From the NCBI GenBank assembly GCA_964473555.1, contig CAYYPL010000003.1, forward strand, positions 272,490-336,489: a stretch of DNA of 64,000 nucleotides. Direction: 5' to 3'. Positions 9,294 to 17,668 of the stretch are shown one piece after another (positions within the stretch are counted from its first letter, which is position 1; every line of letters begins with the position of its first letter). Origin of the DNA: UBA11400 sp964473555. GTDB lineage: Bacteria > Bacteroidota > Rhodothermia > Balneolales > HLUCCA01. The position numbers and the translations under genes were made by a program. The notes beneath the pieces were generated by a model. The model ran no database searches and was not told the origin of the DNA. It saw nothing but the letters and a program-made list of their open reading frames with translations.

Positions 9294-10763
9294 TTAATGT
9301 TGAGCTGCCACCAGGTGTTGTCGCGCACGGAGTTCAAACGTTCGAAGCTTGTCTTTGTACGCGTTATGAGCATTCATTTTTACGATATCGAGTGATGCAT
9401 CCGTGTTGTCTTCCCAGCGTCGCACACAATAGATTGGATCATAGATACGTCCAATTTGGTACTCACGCGAAATGGCCAGTCCAAGTGCATAATCTTCACC
9501 ATAGCTCACATTGGGGACTGTAATCTGACGAAGAATCGGAGTATAGAACGCCCTGGGTGCTCCAAGGCCATTAATACGGATCGCGTTATTTCGTCCGTTT
9601 TCGGGGGTCCATTCCTTGTGATCGATGATTCCGGGTGGTATTGGTTTCAGATTGACATCCGTCATCTCATACGACCCAACTACCATGGCACACTTTTCCT
9701 CTCTGAACACATCTACGATGCGCTGAAGCGTCGTTTCGTCTTTGTAAACATCATCACTATCCAGCTGAATGGCATATTTTCCGCAATATTCACTAAAGAC
9801 AGCTACATTCCAGCATCCGCCAATCCCAAGATCTTTGCGTTCAGGTACCAGAACTTTCAACCTGTTGTCTGAGGCAGCTATTTCCTGAAGTATCTCGAAG
9901 GTCCCATCGGTTGAAAAGTTATCTACCACGACCAGATTGAAATCAAAGTCGGTTTTCTGAGTCAACACCGAATATACCGCATCTTTTATGGTACGGATTC
10001 GGTTACGTACAGGAATAACTACGGCCGCTTCAACGGGAAACGTATCGCCAGTTTGCTCAACCAACTTGAACTCGGGTTTGAGCCAGGCCCCTATTCGTTT
10101 CAGATATTCGGTGAAAGCGAGTTCCATTTCTACCTGGACCTGACGATTGCGCGGATCCACGTAATCGAATACTTTCTCACCCGTCTTGCGCGTGTCTGTC
10201 TGTACGGTGCTGTACAGAAATTCAGTGATTCGGACCAGATCCGATCGTTCAGATACCCTGAGGCGGGTATCGTAAAGTCCTGCATGAAGATACTCGGATT
10301 CAAACGCGCCCGTTGCAGCCTTAAGCACATCGGACCTGAACAACATCAACGGACCAAAATCGAAGTCATCCCGCACACTACCAAACTGATAATCGTTCAC
10401 GGGATGATTAGATCGCACATCCCCTTTGATCTCAATAAAATCGGAATAAACCATTCCCGCTCTGGTATCTCGTGCAACCTGAACAAAACGCTCCAGGCAG
10501 AATTGTCCGGTGGAAATCAGGGTGTCTTTGGTCAACACCAGTGCAAACTCGGTGTCGGTTGCAGCAGCGATTGACTGGAATGTACCTGAGCTTAACGGTG
10601 AATCTACAGACAGGTCACTGGTTTTAGGGGCTTGGACTCCTGAAGGACCAGAAGCCAGTAAATAAATATGTTTGACCAAATCGGAGCTGGCAAATTCATG
10701 GGCGGTTTGTTGGGTGAAATCACTGCCCATCCAGGGTAAAAAAACGGTAATCGTATGTCGCAT
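9294..10763 (-). CDS. GT2 glycosyltransferase, partner of DUF4922
   Basis: A 489-residue protein with two parts. The first ~235 residues are a divergent, possibly inactive GT-A-like half. The second half begins AAVVIPVRNRIRTIKD and has VVVDNFSTDGT and the metal-binding QLDSDDVY, which is a classical family 2 transferase fold. There is no membrane segment, so it is probably cytosolic. It is separated by only 4 bp from the DUF4922 gene that follows. The sugar donor and acceptor cannot be read from sequence. A 212-bp spacer without a recognisable gene separates it from the PimA-like GT4 on the same strand. Confidence 0.82.
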   Translation of the reverse strand: MRHTITVFLPWMGSDFTQQTAHEFASSDLVKHIYLLASGPSGVQAPKTSDLSVDSPLSSGTFQSIAAATDTEFALVLTKDTLISTGQFCLERFVQVARDTRAGMVYSDFIEIKGDVRSNHPVNDYQFGSVRDDFDFGPLMLFRSDVLKAATGAFESEYLHAGLYDTRLRVSERSDLVRITEFLYSTVQTDTRKTGEKVFDYVDPRNRQVQVEMELAFTEYLKRIGAWLKPEFKLVEQTGDTFPVEAAVVIPVRNRIRTIKDAVYSVLTQKTDFDFNLVVVDNFSTDGTFEILQEIAASDNRLKVLVPERKDLGIGGCWNVAVFSEYCGKYAIQLDSDDVYKDETTLQRIVDVFREEKCAMVVGSYEMTDVNLKPIPPGIIDHKEWTPENGRNNAIRINGLGAPRAFYTPILRQITVPNVSYGEDYALGLAISREYQIGRIYDPIYCVRRWEDNTDASLDIVKMNAHNAYKDKLRTFELRARQHLVAAQH

Positions 10764-10975
10764 GGTGTAGATGATGTAAACTTGAAAATTGCTTCTGTAG
10801 ACAGATTCTGTGTCGATGATGGTAGAAATATAAGCAAACTGGGACGCAGTTTCCCGAAATATGACCGAAATCGTAGACCAACAGATCCGGGCATTTCAAC
10901 GATCCGACAGTCTAACCAGTTCAAAAGTTGGTCTGGCTATCCCTAAAGGTATCGGCCTGACAGACTCTTGTCCAC

Positions 10976-12172
10976 TCATCCAGAGTGTGATCTCGCATAG
11001 ACCTTCAGCAGACGGTGGATCAGCGTATCCCACTTGAAGCGTCCGGCGAAGTCTATGCCTCTGGCGGATAAACCTTCCCGTGTACAATCATCATCCAGCA
11101 ATTCGGATATCACTGCTGCTAGTTCCTGAGTACGTCCGGGCTCAACAAACTGAGCATCAAAGTTCCCTGAAATCACGCGTTTGTAGCCCTCATTGGCGTA
11201 TCCAACCACCGGTGTCCCTACACTCATGGCCTCAAGGAGCACAATCCCAAAGCTTTCTCCAAACAGCGCAGGCGCCAGATATAGCTTTGAATGTGCCATG
11301 AGCTCCCATTTTTCAACATCGGTTACGGAACCTGTAAACCGGACACGTTCAAGTCCAAGCTTGGCAACCAGGGCCTCGGCCTGTGGTCTTTGCGGACCAT
11401 CTCCAGCTACAATGAGGGACAGTTCTTTAAACCGGGACGACAGCATCCGATAGACCTCGATGGCATCCATAAGCCCTTTTCTCTGCTCCAACCGACCTAA
11501 AAAAAGCAAGTAAGGCTGCTGCTGAAGCCACGTTGATGGATAAATGGATGAAGTTTCCCGTACAGGAGGATGAATTCCATTTGGAATTACATGCACGTTC
11601 GCTGGAGTAAAGCGGGTCAGGTATCTCGACTGCGGTTCCGATACCGAAATAACCTCGTTAAAGGCACGCATAAAATATCTGGCGGCCAGAGGCATCACGT
11701 AATCTCCGAGTACTTTCCCAAATCCCGACCCGGAGGGTGTGTCGTGAAAGGTAGCAACGAAGCGAGCCTCAATAACCCTGTTGTTTCGAAGTTCAGCAGC
11801 CATCTGAACCAGCTGAATACTCATGAATGGGGTCCATGGAGTGTGGAAATGGATAACGTCCGGAGAAAACCAAGCCAGGAAGTGGCTGACATCCTCTTTG
11901 GTTGTTCCGTTCATCCAGGTAACATCAATTTGAGTCCCTCCAAATGGCAGGGTTTTTCCAACCTGTATCGGCAACAGGGCACCAGTTCTCCGTTGCGGAT
12001 CCTTCAGTGTAACCAGCTCCCATCCCTCTGGTAATTCGCAATTACCCTGAGCCGGACTCAAAACCACAACGTGGTGTCCGAGGTTGATCAACGCATTCGC
12101 CGAATCGGTGATGTGAGTCTTCACGCCTCCGTGGCGATTCCAGTTGTAAGGACAAACGATCAAAATTCTCAT
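10976..12172 (-). CDS. GT4 glycosyltransferase, PimA/PimB-like
   Basis: A 398-residue retaining GT-B transferase. The N-terminus MRILIVCPYNWNRHGGVKTH closely resembles mycobacterial PimA (phosphatidylinositol mannosyltransferase), including the GGV loop that contacts donor and acceptor. Further motifs are FHTPWTP, ATFHDTPS, PNGIHPP, and the EX7E motif in GESFGIVLLEA. The start is set at the ATG at 12170-12172. The upstream extension to 12229 would overlap the divergent gene and adds non-family residues. It is divergently transcribed, 47 bp apart, from the phospholipase D / CDP-alcohol transferase / cytidylyltransferase operon. This makes an inositol-containing lipid a plausible acceptor, which is inference from similarity and context. 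Confidence 0.82.
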   Translation of the reverse strand: MRILIVCPYNWNRHGGVKTHITDSANALINLGHHVVVLSPAQGNCELPEGWELVTLKDPQRRTGALLPIQVGKTLPFGGTQIDVTWMNGTTKEDVSHFLAWFSPDVIHFHTPWTPFMSIQLVQMAAELRNNRVIEARFVATFHDTPSGSGFGKVLGDYVMPLAARYFMRAFNEVISVSEPQSRYLTRFTPANVHVIPNGIHPPVRETSSIYPSTWLQQQPYLLFLGRLEQRKGLMDAIEVYRMLSSRFKELSLIVAGDGPQRPQAEALVAKLGLERVRFTGSVTDVEKWELMAHSKLYLAPALFGESFGIVLLEAMSVGTPVVGYANEGYKRVISGNFDAQFVEPGRTQELAAVISELLDDDCTREGLSARGIDFAGRFKWDTLIHRLLKVYARSHSG

Positions 12173-12205
12173 GGCGCAAAATACATATAAGTCGGTGCGA
12201 TTCAC

Positions 12206-12213
12206 TACATTTG
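12206..12213 (+). promoter_or_regulatory. TAnnTTTG promoter box with near-leaderless start
   Basis: TACATTTG is an exact match to the Bacteroidota -7 consensus and lies in the 47-bp divergent spacer. The ATG of the phospholipase D-like gene (12220) is only 6 bp beyond the box, so transcription would begin at or next to the start codon. No clear -33 TTG is present. Confidence 0.45.
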
Positions 12214-12219
12214 TATCCG

Positions 12220-13353
12220 ATGAACCCAAAGGAACCAGTTAACCAGGGCCTAAACACCACCCCGCAACCATGCATCTTGCTCGGGGGTGATCAGTTTTTG
12301 AAGGAACTTGAAAAAAAATCCACCTGTGCATCGACACGTTTCCTGGTTCAGGTGATGACGTTTGAAGGGGATTCCGCAGGGAAGAAATTAATTGATTTGA
12401 TGGTGGCTTCACCGGCCCGAAACAAGCTTTTGGTAGTCGACTGCTATTCTGATGTGGTGATCAACGACACCCTGGTTCATTTGCCAGCCGGATTAGTTAA
12501 CAAGAAAATCCGCTCGGAACACAAGGAGACGCAACGTTTACTTCAATATGCTCAAGATTGCGGGATCAAGGTTTCACGAACGAATCCAATCGGAGCATGG
12601 TATCACCGGTATCCACTCAGAAATCACAAAAAATCCATTCTCATAGACGATTTCCTGTTTTTGGGTGGGATCAATTTCAGTGACCACAACTTCGCATGGC
12701 ATGACATGATGATCCTACTGAACTCTCCACATTTTGCGGACATTGCAGCCCGGGATATCATCTCAAATTCGGAAGGAATGATCACCTCAGGCATACATCA
12801 AACCAACGATGAGACACTTTTACTACTAAACCGGCACTGTGAGGCCGAATATACCGAGTTATTCAGCTGGATAAAGCAGGCACACACCTCCATTACCGTC
12901 TTCTCACCCTACATATCAGAACCATTCCTATCCGTTTTAAAATCCGTTTCCGATGCTATAGCCATTAAAATTGTTGTCCCGGAGAAGAACAACAAAAGTA
13001 TTTTTTCGGACTATCTGAAAAGAGAGTCCCATAACGGGTGGTTTCAGTACTGTGAAGTGCCTGGATTAATGTCTCATCTGAAAGCCCTTGTGATCGATGA
13101 TCGTGAACTCATTTTCGGAAGTTCCAATTTCGACTTTATCAGTTATTTATTTGAAGAGGAAATCGTGTTCAGGACCACATCCGAGCCGATGATTCGCGAA
13201 TTTAAGCAGGTGGTGCATGATCCTGTATTGGGATCCGCAAGACAGCTTGTTAAACCCCCATATCATCGTATCAAATCGTATATTCCCACGATACTGTGGA
13301 AGTTACTTCGCGTCACAGATCCCAAGTCACATCAATTGTACCAAAACCAATGA
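12220..13353 (+). CDS. Phospholipase D / cardiolipin-synthase-like protein
   Basis: A 377-residue protein with two HKD half-sites: NHKKSILIDD followed by GGINFSDHN (about residues 142-160), and SHLKALVIDD followed by GSSNFD (about 285-305). Each gives HxKx4D, so the active site of the phospholipase D superfamily is complete. Members transfer or hydrolyse phosphatidyl groups. There are no membrane helices or signal peptide, so it probably acts at the inner leaflet. The start is the ATG at 12220; a TTG nine bases upstream is possible but lies within the promoter box. Its TGA overlaps the ATG of the CDP-alcohol transferase (ATGA), so the two are translationally coupled. A phosphodiester-transfer step in inositol lipid metabolism is inferred. 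Confidence 0.82.
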   Translation: MNPKEPVNQGLNTTPQPCILLGGDQFLKELEKKSTCASTRFLVQVMTFEGDSAGKKLIDLMVASPARNKLLVVDCYSDVVINDTLVHLPAGLVNKKIRSEHKETQRLLQYAQDCGIKVSRTNPIGAWYHRYPLRNHKKSILIDDFLFLGGINFSDHNFAWHDMMILLNSPHFADIAARDIISNSEGMITSGIHQTNDETLLLLNRHCEAEYTELFSWIKQAHTSITVFSPYISEPFLSVLKSVSDAIAIKIVVPEKNNKSIFSDYLKRESHNGWFQYCEVPGLMSHLKALVIDDRELIFGSSNFDFISYLFEEEIVFRTTSEPMIREFKQVVHDPVLGSARQLVKPPYHRIKSYIPTILWKLLRVTDPKSHQLYQNQ

Positions 13354-14267
13354 GGTGGATCAAAAAACTACAGGAAGAAGTTCGTGCCAGTGTACGGATC
13401 ATCGAGGTGGAAGAACGCTTCGACCTCCTGTTCAGCCGACCTCTCGGACTTTTTTTCGCAAAAATTGCATTTCGGCTGAATAGGACTCCAACCCAGGTTT
13501 CAGTCGCCAGTTTACTGACCGGTGTAATCGGGGGTGTGCTCTTTTTATGGCAAAATGATCCCATTTTTGCAGTATCCGGGGCTTTTTTGGTGCTTGTTGC
13601 AGGGATACTGGACAGTAGTGATGGTCAGCTGGCCCGTATGACTCAAAGCAGTACCGAATTGGGGCGGATCATTGATGGGATAGTCGATAATCTGGTTTTT
13701 ATATCGGTGTATGTATGCTCAGCCTTTTACCTGGTCGATAGCTATGGCTGGATCGTTTCCTTTGGCATTGCTTCAGCAGCTGGATATGCCCATAGCCTGA
13801 AGTCTGCCGTTTATGAGTTTCATAAATCAGAGTACTTTTACTATGTAGGTAGGTATGAAACAAACCGCGTTCCTTATGCTGAGGAAGTCCGAAAAACGTA
13901 TCCGAGAGATACTTTTTTTCAGAAGTTTGTCTATCACAGTTACCTGGACTACTGCAGGAAACAGGAAAAAGATGCCTTTCGACCTCCCCCTGTACGTGAA
14001 CAGTTGAAGGCACTGGCATTCAACGATGAAACCCGTAATCAATTTTTATCCTTATACCAGCCACTGAACCAAAAAATGCTGTTTTGGTGGGCATGGACAG
14101 GTGGCAGCAATATTCAACGAAATGCGATGCTTATTGCCATTTTATTGGGCTATGTTGAAGTCTATTTTGTGTTGAACGGTCTTAGCCTGGCTGGACATTT
14201 CGCAGTTGGGAGACTCCAACAAAAAACAGATGATGAATTACTGAACACATTTATTACCGGTACATGA
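13350..14267 (+). CDS. CDP-alcohol phosphatidyltransferase (inositol-phosphate lipid or DIPP synthase candidate)
   Basis: A 305-residue membrane protein with the full CDP-alcohol phosphatidyltransferase motif D(x2)DG(x2)AR(x8)G(x3)D(x3)D at about residues 88-113 (GILDSSDGQLAR ... RIIDGIVD). It has about six hydrophobic segments and a ~60-residue charged insertion (about 150-235) between helices, which is unusual. Such enzymes displace CMP from a CDP-activated substrate with an alcohol. With a cytidylyltransferase encoded next to it and inositol-phosphate synthase nearby, the reaction could use CDP-inositol (as in di-myo-inositol-phosphate phosphate synthase) or CDP-diacylglycerol plus inositol phosphate. 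The start is the ATG overlapping the previous stop. An in-frame GTG at 13296 is rejected because it lies deep in the upstream gene. Confidence 0.85.
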   Translation: MRWIKKLQEEVRASVRIIEVEERFDLLFSRPLGLFFAKIAFRLNRTPTQVSVASLLTGVIGGVLFLWQNDPIFAVSGAFLVLVAGILDSSDGQLARMTQSSTELGRIIDGIVDNLVFISVYVCSAFYLVDSYGWIVSFGIASAAGYAHSLKSAVYEFHKSEYFYYVGRYETNRVPYAEEVRKTYPRDTFFQKFVYHSYLDYCRKQEKDAFRPPPVREQLKALAFNDETRNQFLSLYQPLNQKMLFWWAWTGGSNIQRNAMLIAILLGYVEVYFVLNGLSLAGHFAVGRLQQKTDDELLNTFITGT

Positions 14268-15022
14268 TGATTCGTACGGCATTGGTCCTTGCAGCGGGAA
14301 AAAACACTCGATTTGACACCGGAATCCCAAAGAGTCTGCACCAGGTGGGTGAAACAACTCTGTTGGAAAGACATCTCCGACAATTCCATCGAATCGGCAT
14401 CCATCAGGTAGCTGTTGTGACTGGATTTCGTGATCAGATGATCGCAGACCATGTCAATAAGTTGAGGGAAACGCTTGAGCACCCGGTCACCCTGATCCAT
14501 AATCCCGAATTCGACAAGGCAAACGGACTTTCAATCCGTGTGGCCAGATCCTGGATTGAATCTATTTCAGCGTCTCACTTTGTGTGCACCATGTCTGATC
14601 ATCTTTTTGCCGACTCATTTTATGATATTGCCCTAGACAAGTTCAGTGCACCACTTCCAAACTCCAACATACTTCACCTGCTTGTTGATAAGCCCGGCGA
14701 TCACAACACATATATCGATCTGCATGATGTTACCCGGGTAGCTGTTCGGGTAAATGATTCCGGAGAACTGGACATTGTCAGGGTGTCAAAGTTGATGGAA
14801 CCGTATCATTACTTCGATACCGGATTTTTTATACTACATCATGATGTGTTTGATCATCTTGACCTGTGTGCATCTCAGCACAAAAACAGCATATCAGAGC
14901 TGGTTAATCACCTGGCTGATCTGAACGAATCCGCGGCAATAGATGTGTCGGGTGTATATTGGAACGACGTGGATACACCCGATGACTTCAGAATGGTACA
15001 ACGGCAGCTGGATTTCCTCTGA
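14264..15022 (+). CDS. Sugar/inositol-phosphate nucleotidyltransferase (IPCT-like)
   Basis: A 252-residue NTP-transferase-fold protein. The N-terminal VLAAGKNTRF is the nucleotide-binding loop, followed by KSLHQVGETTLLERH. NPEFDKANGLSIRVAR and CTMSDHLF (about residues 83-112) are the blocks that characterise inositol-1-phosphate cytidylyltransferases, where the DH(L/I)F motif replaces the usual DGD. WNDVDTPDD closes the domain. The likely reaction is CTP plus inositol-1-phosphate giving CDP-inositol and pyrophosphate. Its ATG overlaps the preceding TGA (ATGA), as in archaeal and thermophile IPCT/DIPPS fusions, but here the two activities are on separate polypeptides. The substrate assignment rests on motif and context, so other sugar phosphates remain possible. 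Confidence 0.75.
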   Translation: MMIRTALVLAAGKNTRFDTGIPKSLHQVGETTLLERHLRQFHRIGIHQVAVVTGFRDQMIADHVNKLRETLEHPVTLIHNPEFDKANGLSIRVARSWIESISASHFVCTMSDHLFADSFYDIALDKFSAPLPNSNILHLLVDKPGDHNTYIDLHDVTRVAVRVNDSGELDIVRVSKLMEPYHYFDTGFFILHHDVFDHLDLCASQHKNSISELVNHLADLNESAAIDVSGVYWNDVDTPDDFRMVQRQLDFL

Positions 15023-15038
15023 ATCGAAACAGCATCCA

Positions 15039-16112
15039 TCACGCTAAAAAGGCGTTTAATCCATTTGTGACCTCAGTTTCAGTGATATTTACCGCGGGAT
15101 GTTTGAATCCGAAACTTGAAACAGGCTGTATAGTCCCTTTCATACCACGGTCTTTAGCCACCTTCAGCATCCTGACAACATCGATCATGACTCCGGCACT
15201 GTTTGGAGAATCCTGAACAGTCAATTTAAGTTCAAGTTCAAATGGAACATTCCCAAACTGATTTCCGTGAATATTGATATAGCAAATTTTCGTGTCTTTC
15301 AGATGTGGTACAAAATCACTTGGACCAATACGTAAAGAGGGTTCTTTGGATGAGTTTTTCTCGTTGAACAAGGTTTTTACTGCACTTGTTTTCGATACTC
15401 TTTTCGAGGCCAGTCTTGATTCATCGATCATATTCTCGAAATCGGTATTCCCACCCACGTTCAACTGATACAGATTATCAATGGAAAATCCACGCTCAAT
15501 GAGGTGTTCGACCAGGAGACGGTTCAGGAAGGTGGCTCCAAATTGCGACTTGATGTCGTCTCCGGCACAGACCAAACCAGCCTGAGCAAATCGAGAGTCC
15601 CATTCGGGAGTTGAACAGATAAAAACAGGAATCGCATTGATGAATCCCACTCCGGCACTGATACAGGCATCCGCATAAAATTTAGCAGCGTTTTCGCTTC
15701 CGACCGGCAAATAACAGATGGCAAAGTCAGCGTTTGTAGATTTCAGGTAGGACACCACATCCACTTCAGGCTGTGTGTCATCGTACTGAAACCGATCTTT
15801 CATGTGCGGAGCAACACCATCAAGTACGGGGCCCCTGACCACTGTAACTCCAGATTCAGCGAGACTTGCAAAGATTTCGGTACAATTTGGCTCAGACAAA
15901 AGCGCCTGTGATAGGTCTTTACCGACCTTTCTTTGATCTACATCGATCGCTCCAACGATGGAGATATCAGATGGGTGATAGCCCCCGACCCGGGAGTGCA
16001 TCAGCCCGTATGTAACTAAATTATCTTTATAATATTCAATACCTTGCGCGAATGAAGAAGCGCAGTTTCCGACTCCGATCACCACCACTTTTATCTGTTT
16101 CTCGACATCCAT
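15039..16112 (-). CDS. ino1: Inositol-3-phosphate synthase
   Basis: A 357-residue NAD-dependent enzyme that isomerises glucose-6-phosphate to 1L-myo-inositol-1(3)-phosphate. The N-terminal VVVIGVGNCASS is the Rossmann loop. GAIDVDQRKVGKDL, FICSTPEW, DDIKSQFGATFLNR, NVGGNTDF and SKRVSKT are the conserved blocks of the short actinobacterial/Bacteroidota MIPS type (about 360 residues), not the longer eukaryotic one. It converges on the cytidylyltransferase operon with only 16 bp between stops, so the two transcripts oppose each other. It provides the substrate presumed for the adjacent genes. The start is the ATG at 16110-16112. Confidence 0.93.
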   Translation of the reverse strand: MDVEKQIKVVVIGVGNCASSFAQGIEYYKDNLVTYGLMHSRVGGYHPSDISIVGAIDVDQRKVGKDLSQALLSEPNCTEIFASLAESGVTVVRGPVLDGVAPHMKDRFQYDDTQPEVDVVSYLKSTNADFAICYLPVGSENAAKFYADACISAGVGFINAIPVFICSTPEWDSRFAQAGLVCAGDDIKSQFGATFLNRLLVEHLIERGFSIDNLYQLNVGGNTDFENMIDESRLASKRVSKTSAVKTLFNEKNSSKEPSLRIGPSDFVPHLKDTKICYINIHGNQFGNVPFELELKLTVQDSPNSAGVMIDVVRMLKVAKDRGMKGTIQPVSSFGFKHPAVNITETEVTNGLNAFLA

Positions 16113-16228
16113 AGGATTTCACTTAATCGATGCTCGTTAAAATGACACGAATATTATCGCTATTACTACGTAATTGCAAAGAGTGAAATCAGGCCTCATA
16201 CATGCTGTTGAATCAATCTCTCGGCAGT

Positions 16229-16262
16229 AAAAAAAAAGGAACCGTGACAACATCACGGTTCC
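16229..16262 (-). terminator. Rho-independent terminator of ahcY
   Basis: A perfect 10-bp stem (GGAACCGTGA / TCACGGTTCC) with a 5-nt loop, followed on the minus strand by nine T residues. It lies 32 bp after the SAH hydrolase stop. Confidence 0.92.
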
Positions 16263-16293
16263 CCATAACCATCAGAACAGGTGCGATTCTGAA

Positions 16294-17610
16294 TTAATAT
16301 CGGTAGTATTCAGGTTTGTAAGGACCCTCAACCTGTACTCCAATATACGTAGCCTGATCAGGGGTCAACTCTTCGAGTTCAACTCCGATTTTGGCCAGGT
16401 GCAGGCGGGCAACTTGCTCGTCGAGATGTTTTGGAAGGGTGTACACATTGTTATCGTAGTTTTCACCGTTTTTCCAAAGTTCGATCTGCGCCAGTGTCTG
16501 GTTTGTGAAGCTGTTTGACATCACAAAACTTGGGTGACCGGTAGCACAACCGAGGTTAACCAAACGACCTTCGGCAAGCAAGATCACATCATGACCATCA
16601 ACCGTGTACTTGTCCACTTGTGGTTTGATGTTTACCTGTGTGTGACCAAAATTGGATTTCAACCACTTCACATCGATCTCGTTATCAAAGTGACCGATAT
16701 TGGCCACAATCACTTTGTCCTTCATGTTACGGAAATGCTCGCCACGGATGATGTCTTTGTTCCCGGTAGCGGTGACCACGATATCGGCTTCCGCTACTGC
16801 TTTGGACATAGGCTTGACCTCGAATCCGTCCATAGCAGCCTGAAGAGCGCAAATCGGATCGATTTCGGTCACGATGACTCGTGCACCTGCACCCTGCAGG
16901 GAGGCAGCAGATCCTTTACCTACATCGCCATATCCTGCAACAACGGCAACCTTGCCAGCGATCATGACATCGGTAGCGCGACGGATGGCATCTACGCAGG
17001 ACTCCTTGCATCCGTATTTGTTATCAAACTTCGATTTGGTAACTGAATCGTTCACATTGATGGCCGGCATTGGAAGGGTTCCTTTTTTGACCCGATCGTA
17101 CAGGCGAAGAACGCCAGTTGTGGTCTCTTCAGAGATCCCTTTAACCGTGCGGGCGATTTCAGGGTATTTATCCAGAACGATGTTTGTGAGGTCACCACCA
17201 TCATCCAGAATCATATTCAATGGACGATCTTCACTGCCAAAGAATAGCGTTTGCTCAACACACCAGTCGTACTCTTCTTCCGACATTCCTTTCCAGGCAA
17301 AAACGGGGATACCAGCGGCAGCAATGGCAGCGGCAGCATGGTCCTGGGTTGAAAAGATATTACAGGATGACCAGCGTACTTCAGCACCGAGTTCAACCAA
17401 TGTTTCGATCAGAACAGCAGTCTGGATGGTCATGTGAAGGCAACCTGCGATACGGGCACCAGTCAGAGGCTTCTCTTTGCCATATTGCTCACGAAGAGCG
17501 ATCAATCCAGGCATTTCGGCCTCGGCAAGTTCAATTTCTTTACGTCCCCAGTCAGCAAGACTGATGTCTTTAACTTTGTAGTCTAAAATCTCTTCAGTAG
17601 TTGTAATCAT
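16294..17610 (-). CDS. ahcY: Adenosylhomocysteinase (SAH hydrolase)
   Basis: A 438-residue cytosolic NAD-dependent enzyme that splits S-adenosylhomocysteine into adenosine and homocysteine, clearing the product of methyltransferases. Recognisable blocks are CLHMTIQTAVL, SCNIFSTQDHAAAA, NVNDSVTKSKFDN (substrate lysine and aspartate) and the NAD loop GYGDVGKGSA. The C-terminus GPYKPEYYRY is the invariant tail that reaches into the partner subunit's cofactor site. Length and motifs are full. It stands alone with its own terminator and lies 58 bp downstream of the TlpA gene on the same strand. Confidence 0.97.
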   Translation of the reverse strand: MITTTEEILDYKVKDISLADWGRKEIELAEAEMPGLIALREQYGKEKPLTGARIAGCLHMTIQTAVLIETLVELGAEVRWSSCNIFSTQDHAAAAIAAAGIPVFAWKGMSEEEYDWCVEQTLFFGSEDRPLNMILDDGGDLTNIVLDKYPEIARTVKGISEETTTGVLRLYDRVKKGTLPMPAINVNDSVTKSKFDNKYGCKESCVDAIRRATDVMIAGKVAVVAGYGDVGKGSAASLQGAGARVIVTEIDPICALQAAMDGFEVKPMSKAVAEADIVVTATGNKDIIRGEHFRNMKDKVIVANIGHFDNEIDVKWLKSNFGHTQVNIKPQVDKYTVDGHDVILLAEGRLVNLGCATGHPSFVMSNSFTNQTLAQIELWKNGENYDNNVYTLPKHLDEQVARLHLAKIGVELEELTPDQATYIGVQVEGPYKPEYYRY

Positions 17611-17668
17611 AGGTAGTTTTTAGTGTAATAAAAATAGTGTGTTAAAATAGAGTGTTTCCCAGAGAAAT

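Noticed and set aside
9289..9373. Upstream extension of the DUF4922 gene
   Set aside because: It would overlap the glycosyltransferase by 80 bp. The ATG at 9287-9289 lies 4 bp after the preceding stop and gives a family-like N-terminus.
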